A program made the translations under genes and the position numbers. The notes below the pieces were generated by a model, which saw only the letters and a program-made list of their open reading frames with translations, was not told the DNA's origin and made no database searches. A stretch of 64,000 bases of DNA from an uncultured Roseovarius sp. (GTDB taxonomy: Bacteria; Pseudomonadota; Alphaproteobacteria; Rhodobacterales; Rhodobacteraceae), in contig CANMOU010000001.1 in NCBI GenBank assembly GCA_947499555.1, forward strand, positions 930,001 to 994,000, read 5' to 3'. The first letter of the stretch is position 1, and every line of letters starts with the position of its first letter. Of this stretch, positions 56,041-64,000 are shown piece after piece.

Positions 56041-56087
56041 TAAACTTTTCTGAAAAGTTTAGGCAAAAGCCTTTAGAAGGCTTTTGC
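56041..56087 (+). terminator. Tandem hairpins after mlaF
   Basis: TAAACTTTT-CTG-AAAAGTTTA (56041-56061) and GCAAAAGCCTT-TAG-AAGGCTTTTGC (56063-56087). The layout is like that after dnaB, with three-base loops. T runs lie within the stems, not after them. Confidence 0.55.
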
Positions 56088-56109
56088 GGCCGCTCAAAAC
56101 GGGAACCGA

Positions 56110-56568
56110 ATGCTCAAATACCTCAACCTCACGCTTCTCATCCTATTCCCCATCGCGTGGTTCGCGCCCCTGATGCGCGCAGGCCTCCTGCCGCTTTTTG
56201 GGCTGAGTGAAATCTCGGTGATCACGGGGCTGCAATCGCTGTGGGAAAGCGACGTGTTTCTCGCCCTGCTGGTCACCTTCTTCGCCCTTTTTGCGCCGTA
56301 TCTCAAAACCATTGGCCTTGCGCTCATCCATTTCGGCTACCTGCGCCGCACCACCCTGCCCGTTCTGCATATCCTGGGTAAGCTTGCCATGGCCGATATC
56401 TTTCTTATCGCGCTTTACATCACGCTCACCAAAGGCATCGGTGTGGGCCGGATTGAAACGGCCTGGGGCCTTTACCTTTTCACCGCCTGCATTCTCGCCT
56501 CGATTGCCATTGGCTTTGCCACGGAAAAACGCGCACGCGCAGGTGATGTCAGCGTGAAGGCCGAATAA
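56110..56568 (+). CDS. Paraquat-inducible protein A-like membrane protein
   Basis: A 152-residue PqiA-domain protein with four membrane helices (about 7-28, 48-70, 85-108, 120-140). SEISVITGLQSLWESDVFLALLV and LGKLAMADIFLIALYITLTKGIG are family motifs. PqiA works with MCE-domain proteins in lipid traffic; its place after mlaEF supports that role, although no MCE gene is present. Length is about one PqiA domain, half of E. coli PqiA. Confidence 0.9.
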   Translation: MLKYLNLTLLILFPIAWFAPLMRAGLLPLFGLSEISVITGLQSLWESDVFLALLVTFFALFAPYLKTIGLALIHFGYLRRTTLPVLHILGKLAMADIFLIALYITLTKGIGVGRIETAWGLYLFTACILASIAIGFATEKRARAGDVSVKAE

Positions 56569-56695
56569 TTTATATATAACAGCGCACTAAACGGCTTCTT
56601 TCAAATTTGCACCGAAAGGTGATGGCCCCGTGTATGCCGGCCCAGCAGAGCACCGCCTACATCGATCACGAACCACTTCTATTGGGGGAAGGACG

Positions 56696-57481
56696 ATGAC
56701 CAACAACATGCAAACCGCAGCCGCAATTCTGAGCCAGACATTGAATCGCCTGGCACTTCTGGTGTTTTCGCTGGCCGCGATCCTATTGACCGGCGCCACC
56801 GCACTTGCCGCTATGGGCGTTCTGCCCTGGCTGGAGATGCAGGCCAGCGTTGGCGGGACCACCTACGACAACGCAGGTCAGATCGCTCAGATCGGCCTCA
56901 CCAGCCTCGCTGTGTTGCTCTGTTTTTTCCTGCCTGCGAATTTCCGCGTCATGGCGCTGGAAAACTCGCATCGCAAATTTCACCTGTCGATGCAGGACGT
57001 GGCAAACGCCTATGCCACCACCCATGCGGCGGATCGTGCGGGCATGTTCAGCATCAAGACCGAGTTCGATGCTGTGCGGGAACGGCTCGCCTATATGCGG
57101 GAGCATCCCGATCTGGAAACACTGGAGCCTCAGATCCTCGAAATGGCCGCTCAGATGTCTTTTGTCAGCCGCGATCTGGCCGAGGTTTATTCCGATGACA
57201 AAGTTGACCGCGCCCGCACCTTCCTTCGGCAGCGCGAACAGGAAGTCAAAACCTTCAACCAGCGCATTGATCAGGCCAAGGGCGTGATTCAAAGCCTGAA
57301 GAACTGGTCGCAAGATGTTGAAACCGATGAAAGTATCGCCCAAAGTCAGCTTGCCCGCCTGCGCGAGGAATTGCATGAAATTCTGCCGGAGCTGGACGAC
57401 ACGCCGAAGACGGATTTGCATGGTTTTGAGCCACCGAGAAACGGCTATGTCTTCGGCCTGCATCAGACCCCTGCTGAATGA
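56696..57481 (+). CDS. Conserved membrane protein with coiled coil, unknown function
   Basis: A 261-residue protein with two N-terminal membrane segments (about 17-43 and 65-85) and a long helical cytosolic part. The stretch RTFLRQREQEVKTFNQRIDQAKGVIQSL (about 175-205) is a coiled coil. Relatives in this group are often labelled DNA repair protein, with no visible support. GGGGGAAGG precedes the ATG at 56696. It lies before radA but probably has its own promoter. Confidence 0.85.
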   Translation: MTNNMQTAAAILSQTLNRLALLVFSLAAILLTGATALAAMGVLPWLEMQASVGGTTYDNAGQIAQIGLTSLAVLLCFFLPANFRVMALENSHRKFHLSMQDVANAYATTHAADRAGMFSIKTEFDAVRERLAYMREHPDLETLEPQILEMAAQMSFVSRDLAEVYSDDKVDRARTFLRQREQEVKTFNQRIDQAKGVIQSLKNWSQDVETDESIAQSQLARLREELHEILPELDDTPKTDLHGFEPPRNGYVFGLHQTPAE

Positions 57482-57540
57482 CGCAGACGGCACGCAGATG
57501 AATATTTGACCCCCGCCCCGGCATCAGGCATGACCGGGGG

Positions 57541-58905
57541 ATGGGCAAAACCGCATCCTTCTCCTGCACCGCTTGTGGTGCCGTACTTTCCAAGTGGTCC
57601 GGACGTTGCGAGGCTTGCGGCGAGTGGAATACCATCATCGAAGAAGCGCCCCTTTCCTCTGGCCCCGCCGCCAAATCTCTGGGTGCAAAACGTGGCACCC
57701 CCATCGCTCTGGCCGATCTCGCCGCTGAGGAGGCCCCGCCGCCGCGCACCCGTTCCGGACTCGCAGAGCTTGACCGCGTACTGGGAGGCGGGTTGGTGCC
57801 TGCATCCGCCATTTTGGTGGGCGGAGATCCCGGCATTGGCAAATCCACCCTGCTTTTGCAGGCCGCAGCACGCTTTGGCGTGGCGGGTCTGAACGTGATC
57901 TATGTCTCAGGCGAGGAAGCCAGCGCACAGGTGCGGCTGCGGGCCCAGCGCCTTGGGCTTGGTGACGCGCCGGTGCAATTGGCCACGGCCACGTCTCTGC
58001 GCGACATCCTTACCACGATGGAAAACGCGAAGCCCGATCTGGTCATCATCGATTCCATCCAGACCATGTGGGCCGATAATGTGGAAAGCGCTCCGGGCTC
58101 GGTGGCACAGGTGCGCGCTGCCGCTCATGAGCTTACCAGTTTTGCCAAGCGCAAGGGCACATCCGTGGTCCTGGTGGGCCATGTCACCAAGGAAGGTCAG
58201 ATCGCCGGCCCGCGTGTGGTCGAGCATATGGTCGACACAGTGCTCTATTTCGAAGGCGAGCGCGGCCATCAGTTCCGCATTCTGCGCAGCGTGAAGAACC
58301 GCTTTGGCCCTGCGGACGAAATCGGCGTTTTCGAGATGACCGGCGCGGGTCTGGCGGAGGTCAGCAACCCCTCTGCGCTTTTCCTGTCTGATCGCGGTGA
58401 TCCAGCCCCCGGATCGGTCGTGTTCGCTGGAATTGAGGGCACGCGCCCCGTTCTGGTGGAAATGCAGGCGCTTGTCGCCCCCACCCCCCATGCACAACCG
58501 CGCCGCGCCGTCGTAGGCTGGGACAGCGCGCGTCTGGCGATGATTTTGGCCGTTCTGGAGGCCCGCTGTGGCATCCCGTTTGCCGGTTTGGATGTCTATC
58601 TCAACGTCGCAGGAGGCATCAAAATCAGCGAACCAGCCGCCGATCTGGCGGTTGCGGCGGCGCTTCTGAGTGCCCGAGAAGACACAGCATTGCCCCAAAA
58701 CTGTGTCCTTTTCGGCGAAATCAGCCTGTCTGGTGCCCTCCGACCGGTGGCTCAGACCGGAAACAGGTTGAAAGAAGCCAAAAAACTTGGTTTCACATCA
58801 GCCATCCTTCCTTCGGGCGGCAAATCCGAAGGGTCCGGCGGGCTGACGCTCACACAGATGAGTGATCTGACCGGTTTTGTTGGAGAGGTTTTCGGCGCAG
58901 GCTGA
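57541..58905 (+). CDS. radA: DNA repair protein RadA (Sms)
   Basis: A 454-residue RecA-like helicase that extends D-loops in recombination. The N-terminal zinc finger is CTACGAVLSKWSGRCEACG, Walker A GGDPGIGKSTLL, the RadA-specific KNRFG in VKNRFGPADEIG, and a Lon-like C-terminal domain (GLDVYLNVAGGIKISEPAADLAVAAA region). A stem CCCCGG/CCGGGG ends one base before the ATG and could mask the ribosome site. Confidence 0.97.
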   Translation: MGKTASFSCTACGAVLSKWSGRCEACGEWNTIIEEAPLSSGPAAKSLGAKRGTPIALADLAAEEAPPPRTRSGLAELDRVLGGGLVPASAILVGGDPGIGKSTLLLQAAARFGVAGLNVIYVSGEEASAQVRLRAQRLGLGDAPVQLATATSLRDILTTMENAKPDLVIIDSIQTMWADNVESAPGSVAQVRAAAHELTSFAKRKGTSVVLVGHVTKEGQIAGPRVVEHMVDTVLYFEGERGHQFRILRSVKNRFGPADEIGVFEMTGAGLAEVSNPSALFLSDRGDPAPGSVVFAGIEGTRPVLVEMQALVAPTPHAQPRRAVVGWDSARLAMILAVLEARCGIPFAGLDVYLNVAGGIKISEPAADLAVAAALLSAREDTALPQNCVLFGEISLSGALRPVAQTGNRLKEAKKLGFTSAILPSGGKSEGSGGLTLTQMSDLTGFVGEVFGAG

Positions 58906-58933
58906 CCCGCGTCATTGGGACAGGAAAGAGCAT

Positions 58934-59494
58934 ATGGAAGGCTTTACCATCATCGACGGCATTGTGGTGCTTGTCATCGTGCTGTCTGCGCTATTGGCCT
59001 ACTCGCGCGGTTTTGTGCGCGAGGCGCTGGCCATTGGCGGCTGGGTCGCAGCCGCGATCCTGGCCTTTATCTTCGCGCCGCAAGTCGAACCGCTGGTCAA
59101 GGAAATCCCCGTTGTCCGGGACCTGATCGGCGACAATTGCGAATTGGCCATGATTGGCGCGGCGGCAGCCGTTTTCGCGGTTGCGCTTATCGTGGCATCT
59201 CTTATCACGCCGCTCTTTTCCTCGATTGTTCAACGGTCTGCCCTTGGCGGGCTTGATCAGGGTGCGGGGTTCCTCTTTGGCGTGGCGCGCGGCATTGTCT
59301 TGGTGGCAATCGCCTATTTCGTCTATGAAACAGTGATCAGCTCTCAGCAGATCCAGATTGTCGATGACAGCCGCTCGGCCCGCGTTTTTGCCCAGCTGAC
59401 CGAAAAAGTGCAGGAAGGCGACCCGGAACAGGCTCTGGGCTGGATCACGCAACAATACGAACAGCTCGTCAGCGCCTGTGATACGGCTCAGTAA
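58934..59494 (+). CDS. CvpA family membrane protein
   Basis: A 186-residue protein with four membrane helices in the first 140 residues. IIDGIVVLVIVLSALLAYSRGFVREAL is the CvpA opening and ALGGLDQGAGFLFGVARGIVL the last helix. E. coli CvpA is needed for colicin V production and membrane stress tolerance. GGAAAG lies before the ATG. It lies between radA and purF, as cvpA often lies by purF. Confidence 0.93.
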   Translation: MEGFTIIDGIVVLVIVLSALLAYSRGFVREALAIGGWVAAAILAFIFAPQVEPLVKEIPVVRDLIGDNCELAMIGAAAAVFAVALIVASLITPLFSSIVQRSALGGLDQGAGFLFGVARGIVLVAIAYFVYETVISSQQIQIVDDSRSARVFAQLTEKVQEGDPEQALGWITQQYEQLVSACDTAQ

Positions 59495-59503
59495 GCCGCC
59501 GTG

Positions 59504-59950
59504 ATGCCGCAAGGGCCGCTCATTGCCGCAACGCTGATCACGCTTGTGGGGGCCCTGATTGCTTTTCAGGCCCCGATCAACGCCGGCCTCAGCCGGGCGG
59601 TGGACAGCTCTGTGGCGGCCGCGACGATCTCTTTCGGCATCGGCTTTGTGGTGCTTTCGCTGATCACGCTCTTTTCCGGGGATGGCCCGGCCTTTGCCAA
59701 GGTCGCAACAGCGCCAAGATGGCTGTTGATTGGCGGGCTACTGGGCGCAGTCTATGTCTGGTCGGCGCTTTGGGTGGTGCCAATTCTGGGTGTGCTGACC
59801 ACGACCCTGCTTCTCATCCTGGGCCAGATGACGGCATCGCTCATCCTAGACCATATCGGAGCCTTCGGACTGCCCGTACGGGACATCTCGGTTCAGCGGG
59901 TTCTGTCCATCCTTCTTGTCGGGGCTGGAGCGTTCTTGTCACGCTTCTGA
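59504..59950 (+). CDS. DMT-type transporter, YdcZ (DUF606) family
   Basis: A 148-residue protein with five hydrophobic segments. ALIAFQAPINAGLSRAV and GLLGAVYVWSALWVVPILGVLTTTLLLILGQM are typical of YdcZ proteins, which usually act as paired small transporters. Substrate unknown. A GTG sits one codon before the chosen ATG; there is no clear ribosome site for either. It starts nine bases after cvpA. Confidence 0.88.
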   Translation: MPQGPLIAATLITLVGALIAFQAPINAGLSRAVDSSVAAATISFGIGFVVLSLITLFSGDGPAFAKVATAPRWLLIGGLLGAVYVWSALWVVPILGVLTTTLLLILGQMTASLILDHIGAFGLPVRDISVQRVLSILLVGAGAFLSRF

Positions 59951-60054
59951 CACGTCGCGTCATTTCGGGTGGCAAATACATCATAGTTTCGTGACATATG
60001 CCCACGGACACCCTATTTAGTGGGTCCAAGCGTAAAGGGAATCGGAGCTGCCCG

Positions 60055-61521
60055 TTGTCCGACAAAACCATGCCGCACGCTCATCCGTTCGATGACGATA
60101 AACTGCGCGAAGAATGCGGTATTTTCGGAGTTTACGGTGTCACCGACGCCGCCAATTTCGTCGCCCTCGGCCTGCACGCTCTGCAGCATCGCGGGCAAGA
60201 GGCCGGCGGCATTGTCTCGCATGACCTCGAACAGGGCTTCAATTCGGCCCGTCGCTTTGGCTATGTGCGCGACAATTTCACCCGCCAATCATTGATGGAA
60301 ACCCTGCCTGGCCCGCTTTCCATCGGGCATGTGCGCTATTCCACGGCAGGCGGCAAGACCCCTGCGATCCGCGACGTGCAGCCTTTCTTTGGCGAATTTG
60401 CCATGGGCGGCGCGGCGATTGCCCATAACGGCAACATCACAAATGCTGACGCACTGCGCAAAGAGCTCGTCGAGCGCGGGTCGATCTTTCAATCCAATTC
60501 CGACAGCGAATGCATCATCCACCTGATGGCGCGGTCGCTGCAACGCACGATCCCCGAACGTATGGAAGATGCGCTGCGCCGGGTTGAGGGGGCGTTTTCC
60601 GTGGTCGCCATGACCCGCAGCAAGCTGATTGGTGTGCGCGACCCACTGGGTGTGCGGCCATTGGTCCTGGGACAGGTCGGCGATGGCTGGGTGCTTAGCT
60701 CGGAAACCTGCGCGCTCGACATCATTGGCGCTAAATTCGTGCGCGAGATTGAACCGGGCGAAATGGTCGTGATCAACGGCAATGGCGTGCAAAGCCACCA
60801 CCCTTTCCGGCCTCAGCCCTCACGCTTCTGCATCTTCGAGCATGTCTATTTCTCGCGTCCAGACAGCATCATTGGCGGGCGCTCTGTCTATGAAACCCGC
60901 CGCCAGATCGGCATTGAGCTGGCCAAGGAAAGCCCGGTGGACGCTGATCTTGTCTGCCCTGTGCCGGATTCGGGCACGCCTGCGGCCATCGGATACAGCC
61001 ACGAGTCGGGCATTCCCTACGCTATGGGCATCATCCGCAACCAATATATGGGCCGCACCTTCATTGAACCCACAGAGCAGATCCGCAACATGGGCGTGCG
61101 CCTGAAACTCAACGTCAATCGCGCACTCATCGAAGGCAAACGGGTGATCTTGGTCGACGACAGCGTGGTGCGCGGCACCACCAGCCGCAAGATCAAGGAA
61201 ATGATCCTCGATGCGGGTGCGAAGGAAGTGCATTTCCGCATCGCCAGCCCCCCCACCGCCTGGCCCTGTTTTTACGGTGTGGACACGCCCAATCGAGAGA
61301 AACTCCTGGCCGCGACCATGTCCGAAGAAGAAATGCGCGAACATCTGGCGGTGGACAGCCTCAAGTTCATCTCGCTCGACGGGCTTTACCGCGCCGTGGG
61401 AGAGGCCAAGGGCCGCGACACGTCGTGCCCCCAATATTGCGACGCCTGCTTCTCCGGCGACTACCCGGTGGAGCCCTCGGACCAGATCGAGAAAGGTTTC
61501 GAGTTGAAGGCGGCGGAGTGA
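60055..61521 (+). CDS. purF: Amidophosphoribosyltransferase
   Basis: A 488-residue glutamine-PRPP amidotransferase, the first step of purine synthesis. The N-terminal nucleophile Cys is in REECGIFGVYG, after a short propeptide. QHRGQEAGGI is the glutaminase part, and ILVDDSVVRGTTSRKI the PRPP loop. C-terminal CPQYCDACFSGDYPVEP is present. The TTG at 60055 has GGAG seven bases upstream; the ATG at 60070 has none. The downstream gene overlaps it by four bases. Confidence 0.96.
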   Translation: MSDKTMPHAHPFDDDKLREECGIFGVYGVTDAANFVALGLHALQHRGQEAGGIVSHDLEQGFNSARRFGYVRDNFTRQSLMETLPGPLSIGHVRYSTAGGKTPAIRDVQPFFGEFAMGGAAIAHNGNITNADALRKELVERGSIFQSNSDSECIIHLMARSLQRTIPERMEDALRRVEGAFSVVAMTRSKLIGVRDPLGVRPLVLGQVGDGWVLSSETCALDIIGAKFVREIEPGEMVVINGNGVQSHHPFRPQPSRFCIFEHVYFSRPDSIIGGRSVYETRRQIGIELAKESPVDADLVCPVPDSGTPAAIGYSHESGIPYAMGIIRNQYMGRTFIEPTEQIRNMGVRLKLNVNRALIEGKRVILVDDSVVRGTTSRKIKEMILDAGAKEVHFRIASPPTAWPCFYGVDTPNREKLLAATMSEEEMREHLAVDSLKFISLDGLYRAVGEAKGRDTSCPQYCDACFSGDYPVEPSDQIEKGFELKAAE

Positions 61522-62090
61522 GCGACCTTTCAAGCGACCCGCGCTGGCAGCGTTTCAACGACACAGGTTATGAATGCCCTTGCTGTGGTGAGAGCTTCGA
61601 CGGTATTTTTGACGTTGCTTTTGACCATCCTGATGTTTGGACGTATGGAAATCGTGCGCAAAGCGGAGAAGCTATCCTCACGATTGGGGAAGACAAACTG
61701 GGCAGCGAGTATTGCGTGTACAATGAGCACCGCTTTGTCCGATGTCTGGTTGAACTGCCCATTCTTGGCAGCTCAGAAAGATTTGCATTCGGCGCGTGGG
61801 GCAGTCTGCATCCCGACAATTTCACAGCCTATGTGCAGGCGGTTGAAGATGAAACCGAGGACAAGTTTGAAGGCTGTTTTTCCTGGCTGAGTAATGCATT
61901 GCCGGGCTTTTCTGACTGCGATTCAATCGCATGCGATTTCAAACCCATCGATACGAGAACACGTCCTGGGCTTTGGGCGCAGGATGGCCCCTTGAGAGAT
62001 GCGCAAGTCAAGGGTATCACCTTCGATCAGCTTCTCGACATCTACCAAGAATCCGGCAGCGACATACGACCGCATCTGATGCAGAGCTAA
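61518..62090 (+). CDS. DUF2199 family protein
   Basis: A 190-residue protein with CPCCGESFDGIFDVAFDHPD near 20, the DUF2199 zinc-ribbon-like opening, then CVYNEHRFVRCLVELPI and WGSLHPDNF. Function unknown. The GTG start at 61518 overlaps the purF stop (GTGA). The longer ATG frame would lie inside purF. Its codon use is less GC-rich than that of purF, which may mean later acquisition. Confidence 0.88.
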   Translation: MSDLSSDPRWQRFNDTGYECPCCGESFDGIFDVAFDHPDVWTYGNRAQSGEAILTIGEDKLGSEYCVYNEHRFVRCLVELPILGSSERFAFGAWGSLHPDNFTAYVQAVEDETEDKFEGCFSWLSNALPGFSDCDSIACDFKPIDTRTRPGLWAQDGPLRDAQVKGITFDQLLDIYQESGSDIRPHLMQS

Positions 62091-62256
62091 GTTTTCGAAA
62101 GAGATGCCCGGTTGGGTTTTCGAGCAGGCTGCCCTACGCTGCGCTGCGGCAATTTTCCGCTCTTTCCAGACCACGCCCCTTTCAAAACCCCACAAAGAGG
62201 CCTATCTGCCCCACCGACCGGTGCGAATTGCACCCAGCGGAAAGAAACTAGATACC

Positions 62257-62526
62257 ATGGCGACAGACGACACCACCCAGACCCCGCCAGAAACCCTGTC
62301 AGCGGCCACACTGCGCGCGGACTATCGAAGCGCCCGCAACCGCCCGCTTCTGATCGGCACGGTCCTCGCGCCCAAGGAACGCAGCGCGCTCTTGCGGCTA
62401 AACGGGCGTATCAGCAAGGTCACGGTCGGCGACCGCATCGGACAGACCGAGATTGCCGCAATTGAAGAAGGCCGCGTGGTGCTGTCGCTGCTCGGCTCAA
62501 CCTACGACCTGCGGCTGCCTGGCTGA
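62257..62526 (+). CDS. Small protein with GspC/PilP-like fold
   Basis: An 89-residue protein. LIGTVLAPKERSALLRLNGRISKVTVGDRIGQTEIAAIEEGRVVL resembles, in two halves, the HR-type beta domain of type II secretion GspC or PilP proteins, but there is no signal peptide or membrane anchor. Role unknown. The ATG at 62257 has GGAAAG about ten bases upstream. It stands alone. Confidence 0.75.
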   Translation: MATDDTTQTPPETLSAATLRADYRSARNRPLLIGTVLAPKERSALLRLNGRISKVTVGDRIGQTEIAAIEEGRVVLSLLGSTYDLRLPG

Positions 62527-62633
62527 TATGCGTCACCAAATTTCGGACGCAGTGTGCCACCACATGTCTTTTGGCGATGCCATTCACTTGAATAGACATT
62601 CCGCCGGATTTTCCTGAAAAATTCGAGGCACAA

Positions 62634-62664
62634 AAAGAAAAAACGCCGCCCCAAAGAGGCGGCG
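62634..62664 (-). terminator. Rho-independent terminator after bioY
   Basis: On the minus strand CGCCGCC-TCTTTGG-GGCGGCG is followed by TTTTTTCTTTTT, 23 bases after the bioY stop. Confidence 0.9.
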
Positions 62665-62687
62665 CCAATTCTCAACCTTAGAGAGTA

Positions 62688-63254
62688 TCAGGCTTTGCGG
62701 CTTTTGATCGCCTGCCAGCCACCCCAGACCACCATTGCGGCAATCACAGCCTTGATCGCATCGCCGAGCAGGAACGGTGCCATCCAGCCCGTCCAAAGCT
62801 CGGGCAGTGTCTTGCCAAGAGCCGCGGCTGGCCAGGCCAGGCCGGGAATATATAGCAAGAGCGAGATCACAGCGCCGCAAATCGCGGTTGAAACCACGCC
62901 TTTGGCCAGACCTTTCTCAACCGCCAGACCGGCCAGAAACGCCATGCCGACGAAACCGTAGAGGAACCCGGCGGTCGGACCGACAAGCGCGGCTGTTGCC
63001 ATACCGTTTGAAAAGACGGGGAAGCCCATTGCACCGTAGGCCAGGTAGGTCACCAGAGTGGCGGCTCCAAGGCGCGACCCAAAGGTGAAACCCACAATCA
63101 GAATCGCCAGACCCTGAAGCGACATCGGCACCGGCCAGCCGACGCTCGCCTGCGCGACCAGCGCGATAAACAGCGCACCGCCAAGCACGAGTCCCAGTTT
63201 ACGGATCAGGCCGTCATGGCCCACAATTGCCTTGCTCAGAACAGTGTCTTGCAT
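62688..63254 (-). CDS. bioY: Biotin transporter BioY
   Basis: A 188-residue S component of an ECF transporter, which can also act alone. Six membrane segments; VPMSLQGLAILIVGFTFGSRLGA is the BioY motif, and GPTAGFLYGFVGMAFLAGLA follows. bioM and bioN are not next to it. AAGGA lies before the ATG at 63254; another ATG three codons upstream is possible. It is divergent from the SDR gene. Confidence 0.94.
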   Translation of the reverse strand: MQDTVLSKAIVGHDGLIRKLGLVLGGALFIALVAQASVGWPVPMSLQGLAILIVGFTFGSRLGAATLVTYLAYGAMGFPVFSNGMATAALVGPTAGFLYGFVGMAFLAGLAVEKGLAKGVVSTAICGAVISLLLYIPGLAWPAAALGKTLPELWTGWMAPFLLGDAIKAVIAAMVVWGGWQAIKSRKA

Positions 63255-63362
63255 ATCGAGCATCCTTTCATGTCCCATTTGGCGTTTGTTTTTCGCACCG
63301 GTTAGGGAAAGTCAAGCGAATGCGCTTGATTTGGGCCTCTGCCTTGTGGGAAGGGAGCGGCC

Positions 63363-64000
63363 ATGAACGATGCGACAGACAGAAAACTTGCTCTGATCAC
63401 GGGGGCGTCACGCGGGCTGGGGGCAGGCTGCGCGCTGGAACTGGCCAAGACCCATCACGTGGTGGCCGTCGCGCGCACGACCGGCGGGCTGGAAGAGCTC
63501 GACGATCAGATCAAGGCAGCCGGTGGCGAGGCCACACTGGCGCCGATGGATATCACCGTGGAAGGCGCGATGGCACAGCTCTGTCGGTCAATCTATGACC
63601 GCTGGGGCAAAATTGACATCTGGGTGCATGCCGCCATCCATGCCGCTCCGCTTGCACCTGCGGCGCATATCGAGATGAAGGACTGGCAGAAATCGGTCAA
63701 TATCAACATCACCGCGCTCGCCCGGCTGATTGGCTTTGTCACGCCCTTACTGGGCCAAACCGGACGTGCGGTGTTCTTCGATGATCCGCGCGCGGGCGAG
63801 AAATTCTTCGGCAGCTACGGCGCCACCAAGGCGGCACAGATGGCTCTTGTCCGATCCTGGCAGGCAGAGACATCCAAGATCGGCCCGCATGTCAGCATCC
63901 TGACCCCCGAGCCGATGAACACCGCCACCCGCGCGCGCTTCTTTCCCGGCGAAGATCGAAGCAACCTGGCCCAGGCCAATGACGAGGCCGTGCGGCTTTT
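63363..64000 (+). CDS. Short-chain dehydrogenase/reductase, cut off by window end
   Basis: The 212 codons present start MNDATDRKLALITGASRGLG. TGASRGLGAGCALELA is the cofactor loop and SYGATKAAQMALV holds the catalytic Tyr and Lys. The Ser normally 12-13 residues before the Tyr is in a segment reading AVFFDDPRAG, so it appears to be absent or shifted. Substrate unknown. GGGAG lies seven bases before the ATG. Confidence 0.9.
   Translation, partial: MNDATDRKLALITGASRGLGAGCALELAKTHHVVAVARTTGGLEELDDQIKAAGGEATLAPMDITVEGAMAQLCRSIYDRWGKIDIWVHAAIHAAPLAPAAHIEMKDWQKSVNINITALARLIGFVTPLLGQTGRAVFFDDPRAGEKFFGSYGATKAAQMALVRSWQAETSKIGPHVSILTPEPMNTATRARFFPGEDRSNLAQANDEAVRL

Noticed and set aside
63255-63362. 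BioR operator or biotin-type riboswitch upstream of bioY
   Set aside because: No TTATAGATAA-like palindrome or recognisable structured RNA is seen in the bioY-SDR gap.
1-64000. CRISPR array or cas genes
   Set aside because: No set of regularly spaced repeats and no Cas motifs were seen.

Overview
The window is chromosomal DNA from an alphaproteobacterium, most likely a marine member of the Rhodobacterales (Roseobacter group). The evidence is the GC-rich, densely packed gene set, a GTTC-N7-GTTC LexA box in front of uvrA, a form II cox cluster, a methanethiol methyltransferase-like gene, and several small proteins of a type usual in that group. Both ends cut through genes: purN on the left and a short-chain dehydrogenase on the right.

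Layout. 1-1475: purM-purN. 1584-7467: a 5.8 kb integrative element inserted in the 3' end of a tRNA(CAT) gene and bounded by 19-bp direct repeats. It carries a tyrosine integrase, a small excisionase-like gene, a regulator-like gene with two operators, a two-gene cargo operon (a TIR domain fused to an RsiV/PdaC-type DUF4163-DUF3298 region, followed by a PD-(D/E)XK-like protein), a lipoprotein and a degraded partial copy of it. It is visibly AT-richer than its flanks. 7631-16125: glutaredoxin, an EnvZ-like kinase, an MBL hydrolase, tRNA-Asn, an orphan family 5 solute-binding protein, a GCS2 ligase, an L,D-transpeptidase, an MddA-like methyltransferase and a UspA protein. 16181-19298: a valine catabolic operon with a palindromic operator. 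19389-27984: uvrA with its SOS box, a methyltransferase, lpdA, DUF924, an MFS transporter and queA. 27981-36139: a giant AsmA/YhdP-like protein, Bcp, DUF455, an M23 peptidase overlapping a bactofilin, HNH and rpsO. 36282-38592: a beta-hydroxyacid dehydrogenase, a LacI regulator and tRNA-Arg. 39154-48061: a molybdenum hydroxylase (form II cox) cluster with its maturation genes, interrupted by an ArsR-SRPBCC pair on the other strand. 48244-57481: pyrC, pyrE, dnaB, alr, mlaE-mlaF, pqiA and hypothetical genes. 57541-64000: radA, cvpA, a DMT transporter, purF, DUF2199, bioY and an SDR.

The most unusual part is the element at 1642-7467. Its cargo operon joins a putative NAD-consuming TIR domain to a domain family whose best-known member (RsiV) binds lysozyme, next to a nuclease-like partner. 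This has the look of an undescribed anti-phage or abortive-infection module, possibly sensing a phage lysozyme or endolysin. The domain calls are read from sequence motifs; the defence role is inference. Elsewhere the regulatory sites are the points of interest: the LexA box at uvrA, a helically phased pair of DnaA-box-like sites before dnaB, near-perfect palindromes before the arsR and valine operons, and candidate integrase arm sites at both ends of the element.
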